DNA from: Robiginitomaculum sp.
Lineage (GTDB): Bacteria > Pseudomonadota > Alphaproteobacteria > Caulobacterales > Maricaulaceae
Assembly (NCBI GenBank): GCA_016763315.1
Contig: JAESTZ010000057.1
Span: 1 to 59,878, forward strand
Reading direction: 5' to 3'
Length of the DNA stretch: 59,878 nucleotides
The position numbers were made by a program, and so were the translations under genes. Positions 1 to 10,200 of the stretch are shown in pieces. The first letter of the stretch is position 1. Each line of letters starts with the position of its first letter. Below the pieces are notes generated by a model, which worked only from the letters and a program-made list of their open reading frames with translations, ran no database searches and was not told where the DNA came from.

Positions 1-126
1 TAAAGCACCCGCTGTTGACTGATATACAAACAACAACAAAACGAATGTCGAAATGGCAAACAAAAACGCCACAAACAAAGTAATACGAAATGTGGTGGTT
101 CGGTAAAATGCCGGTAGCTGTTTCAT
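1..126 (-). CDS. Sensor histidine kinase, N-terminus only (partial)
   Basis: The first 42 codons of a gene that runs off the left edge. They begin MKQLPAFYRTTTFRITL and continue into one long hydrophobic segment (about residues 15-36), as in the N-terminal membrane anchor of many alphaproteobacterial sensor kinases. Its ATG overlaps the stop codon of the upstream response regulator in an ATGA, so the two are translationally coupled, which supports a cognate kinase. The catalytic part lies outside the window, so the call rests on position and the membrane anchor. Inference: senses an envelope signal and phosphorylates the regulator at 123-794. Confidence 0.7.
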   Translation of the reverse strand, partial: MKQLPAFYRTTTFRITLFVAFLFAISTFVLLLFVYQSTAGAL

Positions 127-794
127 GCTTGCAAACGGTAGCCTGCGCCTCTAACCGTGTGAAGTAAGGGAGTGGAAAATTCTTTATCTATTTTTGCACG
201 TAATCTGGAAACGTGGACATCAATTACATTAGTTTGCGGATCAAAATGATAGTCCCACACTTTTTCCAACAACATAGTTCTTGTCACGACCTGATTAGCA
301 TTTTTCATTAAATATTCTAACAAACGAAATTCCCGCGGCTGCAATAGAATATTTATTCCGGCTCGGCGAACCGTCCTTGCCAGCAAATCCATTTCCAAAT
401 CACCAACTTGAAGGTTCGTCTGGACAGCCTCCGGATCACGTCTTCTAGCCAGAGCTTCAACTCTGGCCAGAAGTTCAGCAAAGGCGTATGGCTTGGTTAA
501 ATAATCATCGCCACCAGCTTGCAATCCCTCAACACGGTGATCAACATCACCAAGCGCGGACAGGATAAGAACAGGTGTAGCTACTGCATCTTCACGCAAT
601 GTAGATATGACTGATAATCCATCACGCAATGGCAACATGCGGTCAACAACTAAAACATCATAGTCCGCACTTCTGGCCATTTCCAGACCAACCTCACCAT
701 CGGCCGCATGATCCACAAGGTGCCCTGCTTCAGACAAACCTTTTTGTATATAACCTGCAGCTTCTAGATCATCTTCAATTATTAGTAATCGCAT
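123..794 (-). CDS. OmpR/PhoB-family response regulator
   Basis: A 223-residue two-component transcription factor. The receiver domain (1-115) has the acidic pocket (E7 D8 D9), phospho-acceptor D51 and the conserved TKP lysine K101. The winged-helix DNA-binding domain (about 128-222) ends in the usual VRGAGYRL block. It lies 14 nt downstream of degP on the same strand, with a strong AGGAGG-type ribosome site in the gap, and overlaps the start of the kinase gene by 4 nt, giving an order degP-regulator-kinase. This resembles CpxR- or PcoR-like envelope-stress pairs placed next to a periplasmic protease. The inducing signal cannot be read from the sequence. Family call is firm; the specific regulon is inference. 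Confidence 0.93.
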   Translation of the reverse strand: MRLLIIEDDLEAAGYIQKGLSEAGHLVDHAADGEVGLEMARSADYDVLVVDRMLPLRDGLSVISTLREDAVATPVLILSALGDVDHRVEGLQAGGDDYLTKPYAFAELLARVEALARRRDPEAVQTNLQVGDLEMDLLARTVRRAGINILLQPREFRLLEYLMKNANQVVTRTMLLEKVWDYHFDPQTNVIDVHVSRLRAKIDKEFSTPLLHTVRGAGYRLQA

Positions 795-808
795 ATCACC
801 ACCTCCTG

Positions 809-2290
809 CTATTTTTTATCCAGACGAAGAGCAGTATATGTTTGACCACGCTGAGTGCGGATCAAAAGGCGAATAGCTTTCAAACCACGCTCACGAGCCT
901 TTTTTACTGCGCGATCAAAATCTTCTGGCGAAAAAACATCCATATTATTGGCTGAAATGATTGCGTCTCCGGCACGAAAGCCCTTACGCGCAGCTTGGCT
1001 GCCTGGTTCTACCCTCCTAATAGCAACACCACGATCATCAGAAATACCTAATTTTTCGCGATCATCAGCATTCAACCCATCCAAATATAAGCCGAATTCG
1101 TTTTTGACTTCAGCTTTTGACTCCGGTTTAGGGTTTTCCAATGCATTGTCATCACGCTTGCCTATATTTACGCGAATGTTTTTGCTTTTACCGTTTCGAA
1201 CTATAGAGAAGTTAGCTTTATGACCAACAAACAAATCCCCGACACGACGGGTTAAATCACGTTGATCTTCAATATCCGCTCCATCTAGTTTTAAGATAAT
1301 ATCACCATCTTTAAAGCCAGCTTTTTCTGCAGGGCTATCTTTTACAACAGATGCAACCAATGCTCCTCTTGAACGAGCAAGCCCCTGACTTTCTGCCAAA
1401 TCTTGATCAACACTTTGTACTGATACTCCCAGCCAACCTCTGGTAACAGATCCTTTTTCAATCAACTCTTTGGTTATTTTAGAAGCTAGACTAGCTGGAA
1501 CGGCAAAGCCAATCCCAATGTTACCACCAGATGGAGAAAGTATTTGTGAATTAACACCAATTACATTCCCATACAGGTCAAAAGTAGGCCCACCAGAATT
1601 ACCACGGTTTATCGAAGCATCTACTTGTAAGAAATCATAAGCACTCCCGCCGATTTCTCGTCCAGTGGCAGAAACTATTCCTGCGGTTGCAGTTCCACCT
1701 AATCCATATGGATTTCCGACCGCAACAACCCAGTCACCAACCCTTACTTTTACTTTGTCAGCAAATTTGACATGGGTAAATTTCTTTTTTCCATCAATTT
1801 TCAGTACAGCAAGATCTGTACGCTGATCCGAACCGATTAATTCGGCTTCAAACTCTTTACCATCCGCAAAACTAACCGTTATCTCCGTTGCCCGGTTAAT
1901 AACATGATGATTTGTAACAATATAACCATCATCGGTAATAAGAAACCCGGAGCCTAATGAGCGACCTTCTCTAGGAGCAGGATTCGGTCTTTGATTAAGC
2001 CCGGGCATTTGCCGCTCTAACCATTCCCGAAGCTCATCAGGAACGCCCTCCATAGCTCCCAGATTAGCGGTTGGGGATTGTTCCCGAATAACAACATTGA
2101 TCGAAACAACTGCTGGACTGACTCGTTCAATAAGATCCGCAAATGATACTGGCGCTCCAGGTTGTAACATTCCCAACAATGGGGTCGGTCTAGTTTCTGC
2201 CATCGCAGGAGAAATACTCATTGCACCAACCAAAACCAAAGAGGTCACACTTGCAAAAATTAAATTTCTTGTTTTTTTGACTATCAACAC
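809..2290 (-). CDS. degP: Do/DegP-family periplasmic serine protease
   Basis: A 493-residue exported protease/chaperone that degrades or refolds damaged envelope proteins. The signal peptide occupies about residues 1-31 (cleavage near AMA-ET). The trypsin-like domain carries the triad H129 (TNHHV), D159 (RTDLAVL) and S232 (GNSGGP). Two PDZ domains follow (about 285-375 and 400-485). Length and layout match the DegP/MucD group. The start is a GTG (minus strand at 2290) with GGAG about 10 nt upstream; a TTG in the next codon is an alternative. It heads a cluster with a two-component system, which suggests stress-controlled expression. The gap upstream (2291-2442) holds no gene. Confidence 0.95.
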   Translation of the reverse strand: MLIVKKTRNLIFASVTSLVLVGAMSISPAMAETRPTPLLGMLQPGAPVSFADLIERVSPAVVSINVVIREQSPTANLGAMEGVPDELREWLERQMPGLNQRPNPAPREGRSLGSGFLITDDGYIVTNHHVINRATEITVSFADGKEFEAELIGSDQRTDLAVLKIDGKKKFTHVKFADKVKVRVGDWVVAVGNPYGLGGTATAGIVSATGREIGGSAYDFLQVDASINRGNSGGPTFDLYGNVIGVNSQILSPSGGNIGIGFAVPASLASKITKELIEKGSVTRGWLGVSVQSVDQDLAESQGLARSRGALVASVVKDSPAEKAGFKDGDIILKLDGADIEDQRDLTRRVGDLFVGHKANFSIVRNGKSKNIRVNIGKRDDNALENPKPESKAEVKNEFGLYLDGLNADDREKLGISDDRGVAIRRVEPGSQAARKGFRAGDAIISANNMDVFSPEDFDRAVKKARERGLKAIRLLIRTQRGQTYTALRLDKK

Positions 2291-2442
2291 TTTAACTAAA
2301 CTCCATGAATCAAATAAATTATACCCAGCCGATAAGTATGATGGCTTTTGCTATATTTCCCCAAGATTACCACTTTATTACATGTCAGTAACAATCACTA
2401 TATTATCGGTTAACAAACCAGACAAAACCACAATTAGGGATA

Positions 2443-3774
2443 TCATGCGCTCGAAGAAGTTGCAGAAGCACCTCTTCGACTTAAAATACTGGCGGCCTCG
2501 TCACCATGAAATGCCTGTGTTATTTTTACCAATACAGTAAAATGGCTTTGCAACTGTTCCACATCACTCTCTCCGGGATCTGCCAACATAGCTATCAGGT
2601 TGTTTTCCTGTTCCCTAAGTCTTTCATCTATTGCTGTGGTCACACTGTCACGAGCAGCAGAGAACCCGATCCTTGATGCATAAATGAATATTGAATTAAG
2701 CAAGTGGGTACTTAAAATCGCTTCCTTCACCAGATCAACATCCAACTCAACGCTTATATCAGCCCCGGTGAGACTTCCACCAAGAAATGATTTCAGCCTT
2801 GCCCTAGGTAATGCTCTATCTATGATCTTCCAAGCTTGGTTTGCGCGCCTAGTCCAGAACTGAACGGCCCGGTTTGATATGCCATATAACCTTTTTCCCC
2901 AACTACTGTCCGAACTAATATCAAACTCTTCTATTGAACCAGCAATAATATTACCAAACCGCGCCAAGTCTTTTACAATTTGCTCCACCTGTTCCATCTC
3001 GGTGATTTCCCCACCGGCACTTGCAAGAAGTGCATCAGCCTCATCAAGTAAAACTTCAACGATTACGTTCATATCTGTATTTATGATCATCAGGTCTGAG
3101 TTTTGCCGAGAAAGCCTCTCTATTGCTCGAAGAATTTGTTGTGGATGACGCAACCGTGTTTTAAGAAAAAACAATAGGAAAGGGGTTATGTCAGGCTCAT
3201 TTTCCGCCAGTAAGTCGTTTAAATCACGAAGCGGCAGTAAATACTGGTCGCCAAGGTCTTTAATTCTATCTGGTAGATTTGATATCATCTCACCGATTTC
3301 TTCAGCAAATGCCATTACGGTAAAAATCAAGCGAATTCTGGAAACATTCTCCTCACCGAATCGCGATGATAACTCCTCGACCCCACCCTCTTTTTCCCAT
3401 AACCCACGAAGCATTTCTGAAATACCAGTTTGACACCTGCGCAAGGAAGTTACATCATCCTGCCAGCTGCTTGCTAATTTTGATCCATCGCCGGAAATAT
3501 ACATTTCCCATATATTACGCAATAATTCAAAAGACACTTGATCCGCTCGGGTGGCACTTAGTACTATCAGCTCTGAAACTGGGTAAAATAACTCCCGTAT
3601 TTCTGGTTCTGATATTTGATTTGGAAAAAGACTAAGCAAAACATCAAATGGAAGCGATGTATCACCACTATTTCTTGCGCCTTTGAATGTTTCATACAGG
3701 CGATCGGTTATACTATCGGGAAGCGATGAAAAAACTGCCCGTAATTGGTTTTGCTTTGCTAATGGAATGCTCAT
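2443..3774 (-). CDS. Unrecognised 443-residue soluble protein
   Basis: I do not recognise this family. The product has no signal peptide and no convincing membrane segment. It is rich in leucine, isoleucine and acidic residues with a regular helical pattern (for example around LYETFKGARN and DRIKDLGDQYLLPLRDL), suggesting an all-alpha repeat-like or scaffold fold. No cysteine- or histidine-based motif and no nucleotide-binding loop is visible. ATG start at 3774 with a GGCGG-like ribosome site. It lies between degP and a two-component system on the same strand, 60 nt upstream of nothing related in sequence. Codon use looks like that of its neighbours, so recent transfer is not indicated. Coding status is secure; function is unknown. 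Confidence 0.8.
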   Translation of the reverse strand: MSIPLAKQNQLRAVFSSLPDSITDRLYETFKGARNSGDTSLPFDVLLSLFPNQISEPEIRELFYPVSELIVLSATRADQVSFELLRNIWEMYISGDGSKLASSWQDDVTSLRRCQTGISEMLRGLWEKEGGVEELSSRFGEENVSRIRLIFTVMAFAEEIGEMISNLPDRIKDLGDQYLLPLRDLNDLLAENEPDITPFLLFFLKTRLRHPQQILRAIERLSRQNSDLMIINTDMNVIVEVLLDEADALLASAGGEITEMEQVEQIVKDLARFGNIIAGSIEEFDISSDSSWGKRLYGISNRAVQFWTRRANQAWKIIDRALPRARLKSFLGGSLTGADISVELDVDLVKEAILSTHLLNSIFIYASRIGFSAARDSVTTAIDERLREQENNLIAMLADPGESDVEQLQSHFTVLVKITQAFHGDEAASILSRRGASATSSSA

Positions 3775-3834
3775 TATGCCAGAACCGCCTTTAATTAGAC
3801 GTGCACTATCCTATAGTATTGCTTAACACCTTGT

Positions 3835-5223
3835 TTATATAGCTGACCTTCTGCCGGCAGCTGGAATATCCAGTTTTACTCGCAATCCTCCAAGAGGGCT
3901 TTTTTCTAATTTTAATTTCCCCCCATAAGCCCCGGCAAGATCATTTACAATAGACAACCCCAGACCAGAACCTGGCGTTGCCTCGTCCAAACGCTCACCA
4001 CGCTTTATAACCATCCCTCTTTCTTGTTTATTCAAGCCTCGCCCATCATCATCAACTATTATTTCAATCCGCTGATTATCACCAAGCCTTGCAGTTACAA
4101 CCACCCGTGACTTAGTCCATTTACAGGCATTCTCCAATAAATTCCCCAACAATTCGTCCAGATCCTGTTTCTCCCCCCTAAATACCAAATCATTAGAAAC
4201 CGAACTCTGAATTTCTATATTTTTGGTGGAAAATAACCTCTTCATGGTACGACATATATCAGTAACACTTGTTTCAACCGGTGTTCTTGCACCTAATGCT
4301 TGAGCTCTGGTAGCGGCACTGGCGCGGCGCAAATGATGATCAACCTGAGTGGCCATACTTGAAGCCTGACGCTGAACAATCTTGGAAAACTTAGAAGATG
4401 ACCCAGCGGACTCATTCAAAATTACCGAGATCGGAGTTTTTAAAGCATGAGCTAAATTACCCACATGGGTTCTTGCACGAGCAACAATTTCTTTATTATG
4501 CCGCAAAAGCGTATTTAACTCAGTAGCTAACGCGAGAAGCTCTTTCGGATATGAACCTTTTATTTCTTCGCTATACCCTTCTCTGACATCAGCAACTTCT
4601 TGTTCCATCTGGTAAAGGGGTTTTAATCCATAGCGTATTTGAAAGAATATTCCTAATAACAAACCAACACCAAACATTCCCAAGACACCAACCACAGCCA
4701 ACCTGAACCGTGATATTTCCTGGTCACCCGGTCTACGATCAGCGGCTGCTGTAATAATCAAAACCGTTGCCTGATCCGGTAATTGGAATGCTTTAGTCAA
4801 AGTACGCATTGGTTCATCAAGCGGCCCCGGCATGGACTGTTTAATTGCTTGTCCTCGATTAACATTAGCATCAAGCAATAGTTGCTCGTTCAATTCCAAT
4901 TCAGCATCAAATAATGAATCTGATCGCAAAACAATTCGCGGCGAACCATCAACTATTTTAGCGATCTGCCAATAATGCCCTGAAAAAGCTCGCTCAAACC
5001 TAGGGTCACCAGGAATTCTAGTTAAAAACATGGTTCCGTCTTCGCCGGTCTCGGCATAAACGGCCAGAGAATCAACAACAGCACTAAAACGCTCATCAGC
5101 AACTCTATGTACAGCTTGACGGTATTGAGTAGTTAAAATTAGCGCGCCAGCAACAAGCAGGGCTGCACTCCATAATCCGGCACCAAGAGTTAACCGCCTG
5201 GCAATAGAAGCATTATTCTTCAC
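3835..5223 (-). CDS. PhoQ-like sensor histidine kinase
   Basis: A 462-residue membrane sensor kinase. A transmembrane segment at about 15-32, a periplasmic sensor region (33-172), a second transmembrane segment at about 175-195, then a HAMP-like linker, a dimerisation region with H259 in LAHALKTP, and an ATPase domain with N-box (LLENACKW), G1 (DDDGRGL) and G2 (GSGLGLSIV). I chose the GTG at 5223 because it overlaps the stop of the upstream regulator gene as GTGA, the usual coupling; an ATG further upstream would give a 28-nt overlap and a non-hydrophobic eight-residue extension. Together with the PepSY protein and regulator upstream it forms a three-gene unit of PhoPQ-like type. Confidence 0.93.
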   Translation of the reverse strand: MKNNASIARRLTLGAGLWSAALLVAGALILTTQYRQAVHRVADERFSAVVDSLAVYAETGEDGTMFLTRIPGDPRFERAFSGHYWQIAKIVDGSPRIVLRSDSLFDAELELNEQLLLDANVNRGQAIKQSMPGPLDEPMRTLTKAFQLPDQATVLIITAAADRRPGDQEISRFRLAVVGVLGMFGVGLLLGIFFQIRYGLKPLYQMEQEVADVREGYSEEIKGSYPKELLALATELNTLLRHNKEIVARARTHVGNLAHALKTPISVILNESAGSSSKFSKIVQRQASSMATQVDHHLRRASAATRAQALGARTPVETSVTDICRTMKRLFSTKNIEIQSSVSNDLVFRGEKQDLDELLGNLLENACKWTKSRVVVTARLGDNQRIEIIVDDDGRGLNKQERGMVIKRGERLDEATPGSGLGLSIVNDLAGAYGGKLKLEKSPLGGLRVKLDIPAAGRRSAI

Positions 5224-5894
5224 GTGTCGAGTGAGGCAGGGTCGCAAAGGCGATAACCTAACCCTCTAACAGTAGCTATTCGATTAGTGCCAATTTTTTT
5301 TCGTAGTCGACCTATAAACACCTCTATTGTATTTGAATCTCGATCAAAATCCTGATCATAAATATGCTCGGTCAGCTCTGAACGGGAAATTACCCGATCA
5401 ACATGGTGCGACAAATAGCTCAGTATGCGAAATTCATGAGAGGTCAATTTCAAAGGACTTCCGTTTATAAATGCTCTGGCACCTTTTGTATCAACTGATA
5501 AATCGCCAATCTCTATTGTCGAGGTCACATGGCCTGCTGCACGACGTACTAATGCACGAAGTCGCGCCAATAATTCCTCTGTATGAAATGGCTTGGTTAA
5601 ATAATCATCAGCTCCGGCATCAAATCCGGCAACTTTCTCGCTCCAACGATCCCGTGCGGTTAATATCAATACAGGAAAAACTTTTCCCGACCTGCGCCAC
5701 CGTTCAAGAACGGTTACACCATCAATCTCCGGAAGGCCTAGATCAAGGACAACCGCATCATATGGTTCTGTTTCTCCTAGAAACAAGCCTTCTTCGCCAT
5801 CAAATGCCTTATCAATAACATACCCTGCATCTTCTAAAGCTAAAACAAGCTGCCGATTTAAATCCGGATCATCTTCTACAACCAACAATCTCAT
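5220..5894 (-). CDS. PhoP/OmpR-family response regulator
   Basis: A 224-residue regulator. The receiver domain has E7 D8 D9, phospho-acceptor D51 (VVLDLGLP) and K101 (TKPF). The C-terminal winged helix (about 125-218) ends with VRGLGYRL. It overlaps the kinase gene downstream by four bases and follows the PepSY-domain gene with a 2-nt gap, so the three are very likely one operon. It resembles alphaproteobacterial PhoP-like regulators (for example FeuP-type). Family membership is clear from sequence; the signal (divalent cations, cationic peptides or osmolarity in relatives) is an inference from relatives. Confidence 0.94.
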   Translation of the reverse strand: MRLLVVEDDPDLNRQLVLALEDAGYVIDKAFDGEEGLFLGETEPYDAVVLDLGLPEIDGVTVLERWRRSGKVFPVLILTARDRWSEKVAGFDAGADDYLTKPFHTEELLARLRALVRRAAGHVTSTIEIGDLSVDTKGARAFINGSPLKLTSHEFRILSYLSHHVDRVISRSELTEHIYDQDFDRDSNTIEVFIGRLRKKIGTNRIATVRGLGYRLCDPASLDT

Positions 5895-5896
5895 AT

Positions 5897-6277
5897 CTAA
5901 TTTCCTCTAGTACCAAGAATTCGCCCAGATTTAGCATCCACTGTAACTTCGACAACCCTGCCGTCACGGCTAAGCATTTTTACCCTATAAGTCGACCCAT
6001 GACGACCATTTGATACTAACCTGGCATCCGCAACCTTCAAATTAGGATACCTACGTTGGACAATACGCATCACTTCACTAGCGCCTAAAACCCGGCCTTG
6101 CTCGCGAGCATCTCTTGCTTCGTCCGGAGTAAATGAATGCTTAAATGGCGAAGCAGCTTGCCCCGGGTCAGAAAATCCGAGCAACACTATCAATATAGCC
6201 AAAGCCAATATGTCTAATAAACGTTTCATAACCGGTACCATGTAGCTTCTTGCCTGAACCAATGCTGAATAATGCAT
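5897..6277 (-). CDS. Exported PepSY-domain protein
   Basis: A small secreted or periplasmic protein with a single PepSY domain (about residues 60-126: EVMRIVQRRYPNLKVADARLV...VTVDAKSGRILG). PepSY domains are often found beside two-component systems and are thought to modulate peptidases or sensors. The ATG at 6277 directly follows the stop of the J-protein gene (TAAATG), which favours coupled translation, but a signal peptide would begin better at the internal methionine MKRLLDILAL (ATG at 6226). Both starts are possible. It precedes the regulator gene by 2 nt. Its likely role is as an accessory of the downstream PhoP/PhoQ-like pair; this is inferred from position only. Confidence 0.82.
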   Translation of the reverse strand: MHYSALVQARSYMVPVMKRLLDILALAILIVLLGFSDPGQAASPFKHSFTPDEARDAREQGRVLGASEVMRIVQRRYPNLKVADARLVSNGRHGSTYRVKMLSRDGRVVEVTVDAKSGRILGTRGN

Positions 6278-7189
6278 TTAGGAAAAGAAAATACTACGAG
6301 GGTCGAAATCAGGCAATGCTTTAACCGATTTCAGCATATTACGCCATTCTTTAGAACCTGCATCTGGCAGAATAATCATTGCTTTAGCCAATAAGTCTCC
6401 ACGCACACCTCGTGATCCAACCCCGCCCTTTCCTTTTATTCGAAAGGTTTTCCCAGATGAAGTATTAGCCGGCAAAGACAAACTGACAGCTCCATCAGGT
6501 GTCGGAATTTTCACTTTCGCACCCAAAACAGCTTCTTTTAGGGTAATTGGTAGATCAATCCGAATGTTATTCCCATCAACAACATAAAACGGATGTGGCT
6601 TTATTAAAATTTCAACCAGCGCATCACCGGCAGGGCCACCACCAGAACCAGAAGCTCCCTGCCCTTTTAACCGCAAAGATTTTCCAGATTGAACGCCAGC
6701 GGGTATTTTGATTTTAATCTCTTTACCGGCAGCAATTTTAACCTGACGGATTCCGCCTTTGATTGCCTCAACCAAATCAATTGTCAAACGAAAATGCTGA
6801 TCCTCTCCGCGCATGGCAAAAGGCTTGCGCCGACCCATTCCAGCTTGCCTCCCAAACAATTCTGACAAAATATCCGATATATCATCATGCCCGCCTGGGG
6901 CAAAACCGCCGGGGAAACCGCCCCGTTGGCCATTTGCTCTAGCTCCGGCAAAAGCACCTGTTGGATTACCGCTTGCATCTATTTCGCCACGATCATATCT
7001 GGCTCGTTCTTCTTTATTATTCAATAACGCAAAAGCAGCGCTTGCTTGCTTGAACTTATCTTCTGCGGCTTTGTCATTCGGTCTTACATCAGGGTGATAT
7101 TTTTTAGCAATTTTTCTATATGCTTTTCTAATATCCGCCTCATTGGCCGATTTAGATACTCCCAATATTTTATAAGGCTCATCAACCAT
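6278..7189 (-). CDS. DnaJ-class J-domain co-chaperone (CbpA-like, no zinc finger)
   Basis: A 303-residue type II J-protein that stimulates DnaK ATPase activity and presents unfolded clients. The J-domain occupies residues 4-66 with the essential HPD at 32-34 (KYHPDVRPND). A Gly/Phe-rich linker (about 75-120) leads into the C-terminal substrate-binding beta domains (125-300), with no CxxCxGxG zinc repeats. The length agrees with CbpA/DjlA-like shorter homologues; DnaJ itself would be about 375 residues. The ribosome site AGGAG lies in the loop of a perfect 9-bp inverted repeat that includes the start codon (see 7187-7212), suggesting control at translation. It is first in the run J-protein, PepSY, regulator, kinase. 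Confidence 0.93.
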   Translation of the reverse strand: MVDEPYKILGVSKSANEADIRKAYRKIAKKYHPDVRPNDKAAEDKFKQASAAFALLNNKEERARYDRGEIDASGNPTGAFAGARANGQRGGFPGGFAPGGHDDISDILSELFGRQAGMGRRKPFAMRGEDQHFRLTIDLVEAIKGGIRQVKIAAGKEIKIKIPAGVQSGKSLRLKGQGASGSGGGPAGDALVEILIKPHPFYVVDGNNIRIDLPITLKEAVLGAKVKIPTPDGAVSLSLPANTSSGKTFRIKGKGGVGSRGVRGDLLAKAMIILPDAGSKEWRNMLKSVKALPDFDPRSIFFS

Positions 7190-7212
7190 AGTGATATCTC
7201 CTGATCACTATG
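7187..7212 (-). promoter_or_regulatory. Perfect hairpin over the J-protein ribosome site and start codon
   Basis: On the coding (minus) strand CATAGTGAT and ATCACTATG form a perfect 9-bp inverted repeat around an 8-nt loop, CAGGAGAT. The loop holds the Shine-Dalgarno AGGAG and the last three bases of the 3' arm are the ATG of the J-protein gene. In mRNA this would occlude the start codon, as in an RNA thermometer or other translational switch. As DNA it could equally be an operator. Seen directly; function is inference. Confidence 0.55.
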
Positions 7213-7240
7213 TATGCTGTTCGCTAAACAAAAAAAAGGG

Positions 7241-10200
7241 TTAGATTGCTAGTAACTGCCTATTTATTGAACCAATCCCGGCTTCTGCTGAAATTTGCGC
7301 AACTGCAATGTCTAAAACACTAGTGGTTCCCTCTGGAAAATATTCGACAATTTCAGCAGCAGTTATAGTCCGTTCTGGCTCATTCAGCGTCTCTGATAAC
7401 ACGGCCACTCCTGCGGCAAACAAAGAAAACGAATATTGCTCTTGGCCCTCAGCCAAAGGTACATCAGGACTATTCCAATTGTCTCCGCCAAGCCGGGTAC
7501 GCCTTATCCAAGAAACAACATAATCACCAGACATTTTCCGAATTTTTAAATGCACAGGTCTTCTAGGAAGACGGGACTGATCTGTATAAAACTCCACAAT
7601 ACCAGAATTGTTCGCTGCCATTGATAAATTGGTATTCATAATACCCGTGCCAGCTCAACTCGGCACCCAGCTCATATTCATTTATCAAAGCTGGCACCGT
7701 TGAACCGTCCAGTAAAACCACTTGTGCCCCCGCTTCTATCGGCTGCAACAGCGCATTTTCAGTACCCGATTGACCGCGTAATAATTTACTTAACACCCAT
7801 GAACCATCAGCCTATAGTTCGGTTAGCTGATATTGTAATACTTCCCATGAATCATCTTGATGTTGAACTGCCAATGAATTTCCTCCGGCTAGCAACTCCG
7901 ACTCCTGAACAGAAAGCAAATTAGCCCCTGACATATTGATAACCAGCTCTGCTGCCAGATCAAACCGACCGATAAAGCCACCTGCGGGTAGTGATACTGA
8001 CACACTTCCGATTATTGCTGGACGGGTTAAAATTGCACGAGAGCGCTGATCCGAACCAACTTTCACTTGAACATCTCCCGCCCATGGCTTTGCAAAGGCC
8101 GCAACTCTTGGCCCTAACCTTTCTGACTCACCCGGTAATAACGGTATATCCAAAACCACCAACGCCGGAAAACTAGGTGGCAAAACAATATTACCGACGT
8201 TATTTCCTGGATTTGAACCGCTCGTTGTAATTACTGATTGCGACGTAACAGACGATAATAATAATTCTCTAGCTCCTTGCTCTTCAATACGATCTATTTG
8301 CCAACGGCCTGTTACAAAAGCTGGATCAAACTGCACAACATCACCGACTTCATAAGCCAGTTGCGAGGGAGGTAATATTAGCTTCAAGCCTGATGCGCGA
8401 CTATGGGATCTAGCCAATACTTCATTACCTAATTTTTTCATTGCCGGCACGTCTGAGATCAACGGAATAGAAAAAGAGATTGAATTATTTACAATAGCAT
8501 CTCTCAGGTGCACTTCTGCCTCTGCAGGTTGGTAGCTATTTTCATCATCGGCAAACCTTATCTGCACGCCAGAAGCTAATTGCTCAGCATCCTCAAAAAT
8601 ATATTGTAACGTGCTATTATCATTACTTTTGATAAAGCTATCTGCATTCCAATTAGTCTGTACCGAAGTAAGTCCCGGCATAGAAAACACCAAAGATCCA
8701 AAACGGTCACTCAAATCAAAACCGTAACACTCGCTCAAAGGAGTAATAGCTTGGCGTAATGTTACCCCGCCCTTAATCACATAGCCGGTGACAACTCCTG
8801 CCAATGATATTGTCGAAAAATCTGTAATATTCGCCTTTTGACAAATATCCTTAATAATCGCTTCCAGCGAGGAAAAACCAACTCGCCCGTTTAGCCAATG
8901 ACCCAGTTGCCAATTATCACCATCTGACCAGACCTCTGTTCTTGCTGGAAAATCTGGAAATGGCCGCGCATCCCATGTCCAGAACTGTATATTATTTGGC
9001 TCCACCATCGAGCCGCCATATACTGATGATATTAAATTTTGCGGACTATCCGTTTGCCAATAATCGAGCATGGCCTCGCAATAAAGGCGTTGGATCAAAT
9101 CATTGCGCTGGCCGCTAGAAAAATACGGCAAAAAGCTTTCGGAACTTTTTGGATCATAAAAAACATTCGGCTGATTGGATCCTTTATCAACGGCAGGACA
9201 GCCAGTTTCTGTAAACCATATTGGCTTTGATTCTGGCACCCAAGCTGTTGGAGTGGCGCTCTCTACCCCACTCGGTCGATTAAAATGGCTCTGCCGCCAC
9301 CAATTCTTTATGTCTTTATAACGAAACACCCAGTCTTTACCGAAAGCACCATCGGTAATAGCAGTTCTAGTTTGAGCATCACGATCAGCCAAAGAAGCAT
9401 AATACCAATCATAACCCTCGCCGCCCTCAATATTGGATTGCAAATACAATGGATCGTAAATTGTATCATAATTGGTGGCATCAAAATGCGCTAAACCATC
9501 ACGCCAGTCGGACAGCGGCACATACCAATCAATACCGATAAAATCCACCGCAGGGTCAGCCCATAAGGCATCGAGATGAAAATATACATCTCCAGAACCG
9601 TCTTGTGGGTGATGGCCGAAATATTCACTCCAGTCGGCAGCATAGGAAATATCGGTTGCTGGTAAAATAGTGTTCACATCTTGCGCCAGTTCCCGTAATT
9701 TCTCCACCACAGGGTATTGGTCTTGTGAAGAACGCAAACGGGTAAGACCCGGCAATTCAGAACCGATAAGGAACCCGTCAACACCACCAGCAATTTTACA
9801 CAAATTAGCGTAGTGCAAGATCATGCGCCGAAAAGACCATTCTTCTGTACCTGTGTACGATACGGTCTCAGTACCTGCCTGAAAATCGGCATTTCCCGCT
9901 TGCCCAAAAAACCCGTCCACTTGACTAAGTATTGCTGGCGACTTGTCAGGACTTGCTGGTTGACCAATTGCCGGGTGACAAGTAATGCGTCCCCTCCATG
10001 GAAAAACAGCCTGCCCGGCAGCTCCATACGGATCAGGCAATCCATTGCCCGCCGGAATGTCCATCAAAATGAACGGATAGAAAATTACTCTAAACCCGCG
10101 TGATTTTAATTCGGCAATAGTTTGCAAAACCGAGGCATCAGACGGTGTTCCACCAAATGCAGGTCGACCATCTATATATGAAACCAAGTGCGCATCATTT

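Noticed and set aside
5224-5247. Longer ATG start of the PhoQ-like kinase
   Set aside because: It would overlap the regulator gene by 28 nt, while the GTG at 5223 gives the usual 4-nt overlap and a normal membrane N-terminus.
7241-7639. Separate small GTA protein downstream of g15
   Set aside because: Its sequence is the conserved C-terminus of g15 in a shifted frame, so it is treated as part of the broken gene.
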